In this document: positions 16,980 to 25,555 of the stretch, piece by piece | Layout: each line of letters opens with the position of its first letter | Numbering within the stretch: position 1 is the stretch's first letter | Source of the DNA: Sinorhizobium alkalisoli | Lineage (GTDB): Bacteria > Pseudomonadota > Alphaproteobacteria > Rhizobiales > Rhizobiaceae | DNA: 64,000 nucleotides | Direction: 5' to 3' | NCBI RefSeq assembly: GCF_008932245.1 | Contig: NZ_CP034910.1 | Location: 310,001-374,000, forward strand | Translations under genes and position numbers: made by a program | Notes under the pieces: generated by a model | Databases searched by the model: none | The model's input: the letters and a program-made list of their open reading frames with translations, nothing else | What the model was told of the DNA's origin: nothing

Positions 16980-17885
16980 TCAGTCGTGCAGGGGGCTGCC
17001 CGGGGGCAGTCTTCCGTTCCGACGTTTGAGTTCGAGTATCAACGCCGAATGGTCGAGGTCTCCACCTCCATGGTCGACCAGTGACGTGAACAGTCCGTCC
17101 GCGAGTCGGAGGACCGGTAGTTCGAGGTTGAGCGCGGCGGCCACATCGAGCGCCGCCCTTGTATCCTTGATCTGGTATTTCGCGGGCCCACCCGGCGCGA
17201 AGTCGCCGGCGATCATGCGCTGACCGTGAAGCTCGAGAATTCGCGAAGAGGCAAAACCAGCCAGCATCGCTTCGCGCACCTTGGCCGGGTCGGCGCCGCC
17301 CTCCTCTGCCATCAACATGGCCTCGGAGATGGCAACGATCGTGCTTGCGACCAGAAGCTGGTTGACCAGCTTTGCCAGTGCTCCCGTTCCGGCGGGTCCG
17401 ATATGCACCACCCGGCCCATTGCTGACAAAACCGGGTTGGCCGCTCTGACGTCTTCGATGTCGCCGCCCGCCATGATCGAAAGGGTGCCGGCCTTCGCCG
17501 CCGAAGTTCCGCCCGAGACAGGTGCATCGAGCCAGCGAAGCCCCAGCTTTCTGGCCTTGTCAGCCATCAGTTGGGCGTCGGCCATGCCAATGGAGGACAT
17601 GACGATCAACAGCGCATTCTTGCGCATGGCGCGCGCGGCGCCTTCGGGACCGAAGAGAACCTCATCACAGACGCGACCGGACGACAGCATCACCACGACC
17701 CAGTCGGCGTCGATGACAGCGCCTGCCGGGTTGCCGGCAGGGCCGGCTCCCATTTTGGCGAGTGACTGTGTCTTGTCGGCGCTACGGTTCCACACCGCAA
17801 CATCGAAACCGGACGCAACGAGGTTGGCCGCCATCGGTCCGCCCATCAGCCCCGTACCAAGCACCGCAACGCTGCCTCTGCTCAT
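16980..17885 (-). CDS. NAD(P)-dependent 3-hydroxyisobutyrate dehydrogenase-like enzyme
   Basis: The 301-residue protein is a beta-hydroxyacid dehydrogenase. It has a Rossmann start VAVLGTGLMGGPMAANLVASG, the substrate-binding DAPVSGGTSAAKAGTLS, and the catalytic Lys in GTGALAKLVNQLLVAS. Related enzymes oxidise hydroxyisobutyrate, tartronate semialdehyde partners, or sugar-acid intermediates such as threonate. In this TRAP and gluconokinase operon it probably oxidises the imported acid or interconverts a semialdehyde. ATG at 17885 is supported by GAGG 8 nt upstream and lies just downstream of the preceding stop; a longer frame to 17906 would overlap that gene. Confidence 0.83.
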   Translation of the reverse strand: MSRGSVAVLGTGLMGGPMAANLVASGFDVAVWNRSADKTQSLAKMGAGPAGNPAGAVIDADWVVVMLSSGRVCDEVLFGPEGAARAMRKNALLIVMSSIGMADAQLMADKARKLGLRWLDAPVSGGTSAAKAGTLSIMAGGDIEDVRAANPVLSAMGRVVHIGPAGTGALAKLVNQLLVASTIVAISEAMLMAEEGGADPAKVREAMLAGFASSRILELHGQRMIAGDFAPGGPAKYQIKDTRAALDVAAALNLELPVLRLADGLFTSLVDHGGGDLDHSALILELKRRNGRLPPGSPLHD

Positions 17886-17895
17886 CGCTTGATCC

Positions 17896-18189
17896 TCAAG
17901 GTGCAACGCGTTCGAAGAAGCCTACCGACCCTTCCGTGACAAGGCTCAAGGCTTGCCTGAACCGCGCCAGATGCGGAGTTTTCAAATGCGCTTCGAAGGC
18001 GGCCCGGTCGTCATAGACTTCGTAGAACATCACCTTTATCGGCGAGACGCGGCGGTCCACGACGACATCGAACTGTTGGCATCCGGGTTCATTTGCAACG
18101 GAGTTCTCTGCGTCGTCCCTGGCGGCCTCCAGAAAGGTCTCTAGGCGGTCTTCGGCGACGTCAAATTGCGGCAGGACGACATAGCTCAT
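17896..18189 (-). CDS. antibiotic-biosynthesis-monooxygenase (ABM) domain protein
   Basis: The 97-residue protein is a single ferredoxin-like ABM domain: NEPGCQQFDVVVDR, VMFYEVYDDRAAFEAHLKTPH and a C-terminal SVGFFERVAP. Such proteins include quinol monooxygenases and small isomerase-like helpers such as YgiN or LsrG relatives. It lies inside the second TRAP operon, overlapping the upstream SAF-domain gene by 4 nt. Its role there is unknown; acting on an unstable oxidised sugar intermediate, as LsrG does, is one possibility. Confidence 0.78.
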   Translation of the reverse strand: MSYVVLPQFDVAEDRLETFLEAARDDAENSVANEPGCQQFDVVVDRRVSPIKVMFYEVYDDRAAFEAHLKTPHLARFRQALSLVTEGSVGFFERVAP

Positions 18190-19544
18190 GCCGCAACCTC
18201 GGATGTCGGGCCCATGGTGCGCACCTGTTCACGACGCAACTCGACCACGTCGAGATCGTCCACGAGTACGACATCGGACATGCGCACAACCTGGTCGCGC
18301 CTGATCGGCTTTTTGAGCTTGACGTTGTGAGCGAGGCCGATCGGCAGGGCATCGATCTCACTGGAGATCGTGGCCGGAATGGCCTTGGCCCAGACGGCGT
18401 ACCCGCCCTCGCCATCGAGCATGTCGCCGGCCTTGAAGTCCCCCTTGGCTGTCGCAACCGCGTCACCGCGATATTCCTTCGACGAGCCGGTGGGTTCGCC
18501 GCGAAGAATCGCCGAAAGAACGGATACGGAGGTCTCCAGTCCGATCAGGTGGAAGGGGCGCCACATGGAGCCGTACCAACCGGTCTTGTCGGTCAGGAGG
18601 CCATACTGCTTGAAGCAGTCGCGGGTATATGCATCGGGCGCCTTGAAGGTGACGAACATGCCGTAACGGATGTTGTTCAACACCTCACGCCCATCGGGCT
18701 CCTGGCTTGCCGCGATGTCGACGAGACCGGCCTTCGGCAAACGACCGCCTTCCGAGACGGGTTTGAACACGGATGCCAAGTCCTGCAATCCAGACGGATA
18801 GAAAGCCAGTCCGTCGTCCGGGCAGTCAAGCCCGGTGCCATTGGCGACAGCGGCCATTTCGATTGCAGCCTTGGTTCCGTCGGTGAAGGAGTTGTACATC
18901 TTCGGATTGAAGTCGCCCTTGGCGACTTCTTCCTCGGTCCAACCGAAGTAGCCCCAGACGGTATCCGGCGTCGAATAGCGGTAACGCGGCTCAAAATTCA
19001 TGCCCTTGCCGGCGGAGATCAGTTCGAAGCCGCAAGACCGGACCCAGTCGACGAGTTCACAGATGAAGGCCGGCTGGTCGCCATAGGCCATCGAGTAGAC
19101 GAGACCCCTGGCCCGCGCCTTGGCCGCCAGGATCGGGCCGCACATCACGTCAGCCTCGACGTTGACCATGACGATGTGCTTCATGCCGTCGATCGCCAAC
19201 AGCGCATGACGGGTGCCGGCAATCGGATGCCCGGTCGCCTCGATGATACATTCGATGCCCTCAAAGGCGCAAAGCGCGGCGGCATCTTCGGTCACGAAGG
19301 TCTTGCCGGTGTCCATCGCATCAGACAGGGACCGGGCGCCGTACTCGTCTTCCTGCCAGCCGGTGCGCTTCAGCGAGGCACGGGCCTTGCCGGCATCGAG
19401 ATCCGCAACGCCGACGATGTGATAGCCGGCAATCTTGCGGGCCTGAGCGAGCACCATCGAGCCAAACTTGCCGGCGCCAATCAGGCCGACACGAATGGGG
19501 CGCCCTTCGGCATGACGCGCGGCAAGCATCGAATAGAGGTTCAT
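18186..19544 (-). CDS. homoserine-dehydrogenase-like oxidoreductase with C-terminal SAF domain
   Basis: The 452-residue protein starts with a Rossmann NAD(P)-binding segment IRVGLIGAGKFGSMVLAQAR. A conserved central part includes IVMVNVEADVMCGPILAAKA, YSMAYGDQPAFICELVDWVR and SAGKGMNFEPRYRYSTPD. It ends with an SAF-like antifreeze fold (DGEGGYAVWAKAIPA to LAHNVKLKKPIRRDQVVRMSDVV). Databases often mislabel such proteins as homoserine dehydrogenase or FlgA. They are found in carbohydrate-acid gene clusters. It is the first gene of the operon, so it may catalyse the first oxidation. The substrate cannot be told. ATG at 19544 is the natural start. Confidence 0.8.
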   Translation of the reverse strand: MNLYSMLAARHAEGRPIRVGLIGAGKFGSMVLAQARKIAGYHIVGVADLDAGKARASLKRTGWQEDEYGARSLSDAMDTGKTFVTEDAAALCAFEGIECIIEATGHPIAGTRHALLAIDGMKHIVMVNVEADVMCGPILAAKARARGLVYSMAYGDQPAFICELVDWVRSCGFELISAGKGMNFEPRYRYSTPDTVWGYFGWTEEEVAKGDFNPKMYNSFTDGTKAAIEMAAVANGTGLDCPDDGLAFYPSGLQDLASVFKPVSEGGRLPKAGLVDIAASQEPDGREVLNNIRYGMFVTFKAPDAYTRDCFKQYGLLTDKTGWYGSMWRPFHLIGLETSVSVLSAILRGEPTGSSKEYRGDAVATAKGDFKAGDMLDGEGGYAVWAKAIPATISSEIDALPIGLAHNVKLKKPIRRDQVVRMSDVVLVDDLDVVELRREQVRTMGPTSEVAA

Positions 19545-19763
19545 AGTGGATGACTCCGTCTTGCGGCCACAGGGCCGGAAACTCAAAGCGCACGCAGGTA
19601 GGGCGCCGACGATCGCGTTTCCGGGCACCGATTACGGTGCTACCGCAGACGATGATTTCGGTATTTCCTCCCAACGTGCCGACGATCTTCGTCGGACGCT
19701 GGTATCCTTCGGCAAAGAGACCCGCAGAACAATTTAAATTATCTGCCCGATTTTGTAGCTGAG

Positions 19764-20717
19764 CTAATCAATCAGTGATCGATCTTCGTTATACCAGATC
19801 TGAGCCTCGCGCTTGATCCACTCGATGAAGCGCTTGACGCGCGTGCGCCTGAGATGGGTGTAAGGGCAGACAATCCACTGGGTCGCAATCCGCATCTCGG
19901 GGGGATTGGCCACCGCGACGACGAGCCGGCCGTCCTTGAGTTCTCGCTCCATCATCAGATTGCTCTCAAGCGCAATGCCCATGCCCAGCACCGCCGCATC
20001 CACCACCATGTGCGACCGGTCGAAGAAGAGCCGCTTTGAAGGAATATCGTGGGTGACGCCCTGATGGGCGAACCAGGACTTCCACTGAATCTGCGCTTTC
20101 ACCGAATGGATGAGCCGATGTTGCAGAATGTCCGTGGCCGAGAGCGAATGCGCACTGGCAAGGGCCGGCGAGCACACCGGCAGGAAACGTTCCTCGACGA
20201 GTTGTTCCACATGGAGGCCTGGCCAGCGTCCCGCTCCGTGACGTATCTCGATATCGACCAGATCGCGATTGAAGTCGGTCGGCTCATTGGAGCCGTCGAG
20301 ACGGATATCGATCTGGGGATTGACATCGAAGAAGCGTGGCAGGCGTGGCAGAATCCACTTGGTGGAAACCGTGGGCGTCGCCCTGATCGTCAGAAGGGTG
20401 GAGGTCTTATTGCCACGCATCATCTCGGTCGACCGAATGATGTCTTCGACCTGTTGGGATATCAGCTCGTAATAGCGCTCGCCCGCCTCCGTCAGCTTGA
20501 TCTTTCTGCCCACTTTAGCGACGAGCGTGCTTCCCAGCTGCTCCTCGAGAACGCGGATCTGCTGGCTGATCGCCGAGGGCGTTACGTTCAGTTGCTGGGC
20601 GGCTGCGGACACCGAATTGAGCGTGGCCACGTGATAGAAGATTGCGATGGATCGGAATGGAGTCACGAGCGAATAATACTTCAATTCTGCTAAACAATCA
20701 GACGATCTTTGCCGCAT
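19764..20717 (-). CDS. LysR-family transcriptional regulator
   Basis: The protein (317 residues from ATG 20717) has a LysR winged helix: FRSIAIFYHVATLNSVSAAA, NVTPSAISQQIRVLEEQLGS and AGERYYELISQQV. A co-inducer domain with GcvA-like features follows (TVSTKWILPRLPRFFDVNPQ and VDIEIRHGAGRWPGL). It lies upstream of the second TRAP operon in the same direction, with 219 nt between, and probably regulates it. The start is uncertain: GTG at about 20668, just before TPFRS, is closer to the family N-terminus, and neither choice has a good ribosome-binding site. Confidence 0.82.
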   Translation of the reverse strand: MRQRSSDCLAELKYYSLVTPFRSIAIFYHVATLNSVSAAAQQLNVTPSAISQQIRVLEEQLGSTLVAKVGRKIKLTEAGERYYELISQQVEDIIRSTEMMRGNKTSTLLTIRATPTVSTKWILPRLPRFFDVNPQIDIRLDGSNEPTDFNRDLVDIEIRHGAGRWPGLHVEQLVEERFLPVCSPALASAHSLSATDILQHRLIHSVKAQIQWKSWFAHQGVTHDIPSKRLFFDRSHMVVDAAVLGMGIALESNLMMERELKDGRLVVAVANPPEMRIATQWIVCPYTHLRRTRVKRFIEWIKREAQIWYNEDRSLID

Positions 20718-20893
20718 TTGCTTAAAAGTTAACTGGTCGATCGTTGATAGCTCGAGCACGGTGACGGTGGCGCGGCGGAAGCATCTTCTTGAGCCGAAGC
20801 TAACCGAAGACCCTGCAAACAACACTGCTTAAGCTGCCCCTGCCTTTAAGGGTTCGAACTGAAGCTGTTATCCGGACTAAAATAGGCGACTCC

Positions 20894-20926
20894 GTTAATT
20901 AACGAAACTGCCATTTCGTTTATTAA
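20894..20926. promoter_or_regulatory. imperfect dyad upstream of Fic gene
   Basis: TTAATTAACGAAA (20895-20907) and TTTCGTTTATTAA (20914-20926) form a 13-bp dyad with one mismatch around a 6-nt centre. It is AT-rich in a GC-rich region and ends 19 nt before the Fic start, so it is a likely operator or promoter element. The half-site ATTTCGTTTATT also occurs in front of the antitoxin at 2643. Confidence 0.5.
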
Positions 20927-20945
20927 AGCGACATGCTAATTAAAG

Positions 20946-22145
20946 GTGACAGACTTAGCCGAACTGGAAAGTGCATTGAGAAACGACATCGCTGATAACA
21001 AACGCCTTGGTCGTTTTGTGGAGACCGCTGTTGGCGGCGAGCGCGTAAAGGCTTTCATACCTCCACCTCTCCCCCCTACTCCCCCGATCGAAATCACTGG
21101 CCTGTTGACGCGCCTCAGTGCGGCGGAACGCGCTCTAGGACGACTTGATGGCGTTTCCATTCTGCTGCCGAACAAGGAACTGTTCCTTTACATGTACGTG
21201 CGCAAAGAGGCTGTGCTGTCGTCCCAGATCGAGGGCACGCAATCGACGCTTTCCGATCTCCTTCGCTTCGAGACGGAAGCAATCAGCGGCGAGCCGGTCG
21301 ACGACATCCGCGAGGTCTCGAACTACGTCGACGCCATGATGTTCGGCCTCGAGCGGATGCAGCAGTTGCCCCTGTCACTGCGCCTCATCCGGGAAATGCA
21401 CCAGCGGTTGCTGGATAGCGGTCGCGGTGGCACAAAGAGCCCCGGCGAATTCCGTACCTCACAGAACTGGATCGGCGGCACGCGTCCGGGAAACGCCATG
21501 TTCGTACCTCCTCCGCCGAATGAAGTCATGACCTGCCTCGGTGACTGGGAGAGATTTATTCACGAGGATACGCCGAGCATTCCGCCGCTGATCAAGGCGG
21601 GCCTTCTCCATGTCCAGTTTGAAACCATCCACCCGTTCCTGGATGGTAATGGGCGCCTCGGCCGACTCCTGATCACGCTCTTCCTTTGCGCCGCGGGCGT
21701 GCTGCGACAACCTCTGCTTTACCTGAGCCTTTATTTCAAAACGCGCCGGGCCGATTACTACCGGCTTCTGCAGGAAGTCCGAGAATATGGAACGTGGGAA
21801 GCCTGGCTCGAGTTTTTTCTGGAGGGAGTGGCCGAGACAGCGGATCAAGCTTTTGAGACCGCCAACCGTATCGCACGCCTCTTCGAGGACGACCGGGAAC
21901 GCATTGTGAGGGAATCGGAGCGGACAGGATCGGTCCTCCAGATCCACGAAGCCATGCGCACGAGCCCCTATCTGACTGCCGCATCCGCGGCGAAACGAAG
22001 CGGACTCACGGTGCCAACCGTGAATGCAGCGCTGGACCAACTACAGAAACTTGGCATTGTCGAAGAAGCCACCGGGCGACGCCGCGGCAGGGTTTTCGTT
22101 TATCGCGCATACATGGACATTCTCGGCGACGGCGCGGGCAGTTGA
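20946..22145 (+). CDS. fic: Fic-domain protein (putative AMP-transferase) with C-terminal winged helix
   Basis: The 399-residue protein carries the Fic active-site motif IHPFLDGNGRLGR with catalytic His229. An N-terminal inhibitory motif SSQIEG (Ser92, Glu96, Gly97) fits the (S/T)xxxE(G/N) rule, so it is a class II Fic protein whose Glu blocks ATP until relieved. The C-terminus (SPYLTAASAAKRSGLTVPTV and a VFVYRAYMDIL strand) is a winged helix of the type common in this subgroup, probably for DNA binding. Such enzymes transfer AMP to a protein target. The start is GTG without a clear ribosome-binding site. A short reading frame overlaps its stop codon. Confidence 0.87.
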   Translation: MTDLAELESALRNDIADNKRLGRFVETAVGGERVKAFIPPPLPPTPPIEITGLLTRLSAAERALGRLDGVSILLPNKELFLYMYVRKEAVLSSQIEGTQSTLSDLLRFETEAISGEPVDDIREVSNYVDAMMFGLERMQQLPLSLRLIREMHQRLLDSGRGGTKSPGEFRTSQNWIGGTRPGNAMFVPPPPNEVMTCLGDWERFIHEDTPSIPPLIKAGLLHVQFETIHPFLDGNGRLGRLLITLFLCAAGVLRQPLLYLSLYFKTRRADYYRLLQEVREYGTWEAWLEFFLEGVAETADQAFETANRIARLFEDDRERIVRESERTGSVLQIHEAMRTSPYLTAASAAKRSGLTVPTVNAALDQLQKLGIVEEATGRRRGRVFVYRAYMDILGDGAGS

Positions 22146-22216
22146 TGTCGCACCTGCACAGAGCTGGCCAGGTTCCAGTCGATACATTATGCGACATTCC
22201 AGGCAGAGAACGAGAG
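22145..22216 (+). pseudogene. short coding relic with VPVDTLCD motif (copy 2)
   Basis: An ATG at 22145 overlaps the Fic stop codon and opens a frame reading QVPVDTLCDIPGREREALRRY. The motif matches the relic at 3743 with mostly synonymous codon changes. The frame stays open to 22579, but beyond about 22270 it runs antisense to an ABC ATPase relic, so only the first part is supported. Family not recognised. Confidence 0.4.
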
Positions 22217-22372
22217 GCCTTGCGTCGATACCTCAGAACCCTTCTGGAGTACGAACTCTCGTGGCGGCACGCTGGACATGTAGGTTGGCTTCAGAGGCCT
22301 GCACATTCAATGAGGACGGCAACCCCCATCGGACACATTCCGCCCGGTCCGGCGGTTGCGTGGCGGTCCCGG

Positions 22373-22600
22373 TCAGTTGAGGCGGAGGCCCGACCTGGCG
22401 TCGAAGAGATGAAATGTCTACGGATTGCCGCGCAAGTGAATCTGTTCGCCCACCCGGATCGTGGCATGCCGCGGGAATTCGACGGTGAGCATCTGTCCCT
22501 CGCCGATTTCGACATAGCCGTAGGTCTGGCTGCCCAGCCGTTCGGCGACCGCCAGCTCGCCGCTGAACCAGGCCTCTAAGTCGAACAGCTTTGTTTTGGA
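22373..22600 (-). pseudogene. C-terminal relic of UgpC/MalK-type sugar ABC ATPase
   Basis: The minus strand encodes a fragment ending WFSGELAVAERLGSQTYGYV, then VEIGEGQMLTVEFP, IRVGEQIHLRGNP, a TAG stop at 22418-22420, and TFHLFDARSGLRLN before TGA. This is the MOBE/TOBE-domain tail of sugar-importer ATPases. The in-frame TAG stands where Gln (CAG) would be expected, so a nonsense change occurred as well as loss of the whole ATPase core. Confidence 0.65.
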
Positions 22601-22774
22601 ATTCGCTCATCCTCACCAACTTAGATCAAAATCGACCTGCTCATCCCAATATCTCCGAAAGTTGAACGTCGCTTTAATTTCAACCAAAAAAGCAATACAT
22701 TTGGCTGCGCAAGTCAGCAATCGATTGAACGGTGCGAGGCACCTTGCGTCGCGCGCATCAGCCAAATCCTGCTG

Positions 22775-22993
22775 GTTGACGTTGGACTGCAGCTCGCCGA
22801 AGGCGCCCTGGAACTCGCCGCGCATGGTTTCGGTGAGGTCGCCCTCGGCCAGCGCCGAGATCACCCGGCGGGTTTCGGCGACGCCGCGGTCGACGGAAGT
22901 CACCAGTTCGTTTACCTGGCCGGCGAAGCGGTTGAGGTCGGCGTTGTCATAGTCCTTGCTGATGCGGCGGGTGGAGTCTCGGAAGTCCAGGTC
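22775..22993 (-). pseudogene. relic of methyl-accepting chemotaxis protein, HAMP region
   Basis: An open minus-strand stretch encodes DLDFRDSTRRISKDYDNADL, then NRFAGQVNELVTSVDRGVAE, TRRVISALAEGDLTETMRGE and FQGAFGELQSNVN. This is the HAMP/post-HAMP part of a rhizobial chemoreceptor. Sequence on both sides is unrelated, and neither a start nor the signalling domain is present. Confidence 0.7.
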
Positions 22994-23185
22994 GTACGTA
23001 ACGTATTTAGTTCGTGAATCACACCTTCACTCGGCTGATCTCGCCTCTGGCGAGGTCGGTCCTGCGGATCGTCAGGAGGAGTCGTAGGTGTCACCCAGCG
23101 TTTGGCGGGGAGCGGTGAGCATCTTGCCCGAGACCCGTCGGAGAGGCACAAGGGTGTCTGAGGCTGGCGGGATGAAAGGGTCGAG

Positions 23186-25186
23186 ATGCTGAGGTTTTCA
23201 CGGAGAGCTGACCAGGATCAGGTCAAAGCCGCTAGCCGATCGATGCAGGTCGCACTCGCGCCGGGAGCGGCGGCAATCGCGCAGCCTTCCCGGCTTCCAA
23301 CGCTTGCAGCGACGGCAGCAACGGTGGCCGTCCTCTATTTCGCCAGCGAAGTCTTTCTTCCATTGGCGATCGCCATCCTGCTTACGTTTGCTCTGGCGCC
23401 GTTGGTTTCGCGGCTACGCAGGGCCGGCTTGCCGCGCTCGGTGGCCGTTCTCGGCACGGTCGCGACAGCTTTCTTGTTTCTCTCCGTTTTTAGCGCTGTC
23501 CTCGCAGTGCAGGTCAGTGAAGTGGCGCAGAATCTCCCAACCTACCAGTACAACATTATCGAGAAGATCAGGGTTCTGAAGGAGGCGGGAGCGGAGAGCC
23601 AGATATTCGAACGCCTGAGCCGCGTCGTGGAAAGGATTACCACCGAAATCAGCCGGCCCAAGCCCGAAACCGCCCTGTCTCCCCAACCGGAACCGGAGCC
23701 AAAGCCGCTGCTCGTGGAGATTTTTTCTCCAGAACGCCCGATCGAAACCCTGAGGAATATCATCGATCCCCTGCTGGGGCCGCTCGCCACGACCGGTCTC
23801 GTCATTGTCGTCGTCATCTTCATGCTTTTCGAAAGGGAGGACCTGCGCGATCGCTTCATCCGGCTCGTAGGTTATGGAGACCTGCACCGCACGACCGAGG
23901 CCCTGCAGGATGCCGGCGCGCGGGTCGGCCAGTACCTGCTGATGCAGCTGGTGGTGAACATCGCGTACGGAATACCGCTTGCTATCGGTCTCTGGTTGCT
24001 CGGAATACCCAATGCGGTCCTGTGGGGAATGCTTGCCATTGTGCTGCGCTTCGTGCCCTATATCGGCCCGGTCATCGCGGCGAGCCTTCCCCTGTTTCTA
24101 GCCTTTGCCGCGGCTCCGGGCTGGGCCCTGCTGGTATGGACAGCGGCCCTGTTCATTGTCCTCGAGCTCGTCAGCAACAATGTGGTCGAGCCTTGGCTGT
24201 ACGGCTCGCGGACCGGCCTTTCGCCGCTTGCGATCATCGTTGCAGCGATCTTCTGGGCTTGGCTCTGGGGCCCGGTCGGACTGGTGCTGTCGACGCCGCT
24301 GACGGTTTGCCTCGTGGTGCTCGGTCGCCATGTCCCGCAGTTCGAGTTCCTCGAAATTCTGTTGGGCAACGAACCTGTGCTCAACCCCAAGGAGCGGCTT
24401 TATCAGCGACTGCTGGCCGGGGATCCGGACGAGGCGACCGACAATGCGGAGGAGATGCTCGAGGAGAAATACCTCATCGAGTTCTACGACACGGTCGCTA
24501 TACCCGCGCTGCTGCTCGCGGAACGCGACCGAGTGCGAGGCGCGCTGGCCGAGCCGCAGGTGGCTCAGATCGCCCAGAGTGCGCGCACTCTCGTCTCCAA
24601 TCTGGAGGAGATCGCCAGTGAAGAAGAGGAGGAGGAGGAGGAAGAAGGGTTTGGCGAAGAGACCGGTGATGGAGACGAGCAGTACGACTTGCCTCTTGGA
24701 GATGGAAAATCCGTGCTGTGCATCGGCGGACGGGGCGATCTCGACGACGTAACTGCATCGATGCTGGCACAGGTCATCCGAGTCCAGGGGGCGGAAGTTG
24801 CTTCTGCGAGTCATAGGGACTTGAAGCCGGGCGCTATCCGAGGACTCCCCTTCGCCGGTCGCAATGCGATCCTCGTGAGCTTTCTCGACCAGGATTCGCT
24901 GCGACATGCCAGGTTCATCGTGCGGCGGCTGAAGCGCATTGCGCCAATGTCGCGCATCGGTATCGTGCTCTGGCACGAGGACGGTGCGTCAAGGACCGAG
25001 CTGGTCGAAGAGCTACAAGCGGACTTTGTCGTGTCCGCAATCGCCGAGTCCGTCCGTGAAGCGCTTTCCGAAGAGCTCGCCCGGCCATTGAAGGCTGTGC
25101 GCGCGAAAATTGCCCCCCGCCATCACTTACGTAAGCGGAAGACCTCTGCGGAGAAAGCCTCCCCCTCAGGCCAGAATACGGGCTAA
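23186..25186 (+). CDS. AI-2E (PerM)-family membrane protein with acidic linker and C-terminal domain
   Basis: The 666-residue protein has an AI-2E/PerM-type core (about residues 40-400): paired N-terminal helices, a soluble segment with a proline-rich PQPEPEPKP insert, then five or six helices including VLRFVPYIGPVIAASLPLFL and STPLTVCLVVLGRH. After the core come a soluble helical part (ERLYQRLLAGDPDEATDNAE), an acidic linker with nine consecutive Glu, and a C-terminal alpha/beta domain (SVLCIGGRGDLDDVTASMLA to RIGIVLWH) resembling a B12-binding or receiver-like fold without recognisable catalytic residues. It may export small molecules or ions. Its stop overlaps the stop of a chemoreceptor relic on the other strand. 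Confidence 0.8.
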   Translation: MLRFSRRADQDQVKAASRSMQVALAPGAAAIAQPSRLPTLAATAATVAVLYFASEVFLPLAIAILLTFALAPLVSRLRRAGLPRSVAVLGTVATAFLFLSVFSAVLAVQVSEVAQNLPTYQYNIIEKIRVLKEAGAESQIFERLSRVVERITTEISRPKPETALSPQPEPEPKPLLVEIFSPERPIETLRNIIDPLLGPLATTGLVIVVVIFMLFEREDLRDRFIRLVGYGDLHRTTEALQDAGARVGQYLLMQLVVNIAYGIPLAIGLWLLGIPNAVLWGMLAIVLRFVPYIGPVIAASLPLFLAFAAAPGWALLVWTAALFIVLELVSNNVVEPWLYGSRTGLSPLAIIVAAIFWAWLWGPVGLVLSTPLTVCLVVLGRHVPQFEFLEILLGNEPVLNPKERLYQRLLAGDPDEATDNAEEMLEEKYLIEFYDTVAIPALLLAERDRVRGALAEPQVAQIAQSARTLVSNLEEIASEEEEEEEEEGFGEETGDGDEQYDLPLGDGKSVLCIGGRGDLDDVTASMLAQVIRVQGAEVASASHRDLKPGAIRGLPFAGRNAILVSFLDQDSLRHARFIVRRLKRIAPMSRIGIVLWHEDGASRTELVEELQADFVVSAIAESVREALSEELARPLKAVRAKIAPRHHLRKRKTSAEKASPSGQNTG

Positions 25187-25428
25187 GTTCGGTTGGAGGC
25201 GACCGCTGTTGCGGCTGTCCCGCGGCACCCGAAGGCGCCGGCGAGCTTGCGGCTGAGGGCGCGGGCGGGCGAGACGACGGACCTCCTGCCGCTGCCAGCG
25301 GCGCGCAGCACCGCCATACCGGCCTCGATCTTAAAGCTGGCGATCAGCCGCGCTAGGTTTGCCGCCTCGTCGGCAAGCCGGTTGGTCGCCGCTGTCGATT
25401 CCTCCACCATTGCCGCATTCTGCTGCGG
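25183..25428 (-). pseudogene. relic of methyl-accepting chemotaxis protein, C-terminal end
   Basis: The minus strand reads PQQNAAMVEESTAATNRLAD, EAANLARLIASFKIEAG and PARALSRKLAGAFGCRGTAA, ending TAVASNRT. This is the end of the signalling domain and C-terminal tail of a chemoreceptor. It breaks off at about 25428. Both chemoreceptor fragments lie on the minus strand, but this C-terminal piece is upstream of the HAMP piece, so they cannot be one gene split by a simple insertion. Confidence 0.7.
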
Positions 25429-25555
25429 CGTCTGGTGCGGCCCCCTTTGCAAGCGCAAACCGGTCAGCAGCCCCCTTGCCGGCCAAAAACCGACCCTTCG
25501 GTCCGGCGCCCTTGACTGGATTCGAGTACCCCTCCGGTGATGGCCGCCTTGCCGA

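Noticed and set aside
24625..24655. Possible frameshift or slippage in the nine-Glu tract of the AI-2E protein
   Set aside because: The codons are mixed GAA and GAG, and the frame continues into an ordered domain with normal codon use, so it is probably a true linker.
22775..25428. Single chemoreceptor gene interrupted by the AI-2E gene
   Set aside because: The order of the two fragments is inverted relative to one minus-strand gene, so simple insertion cannot explain it.
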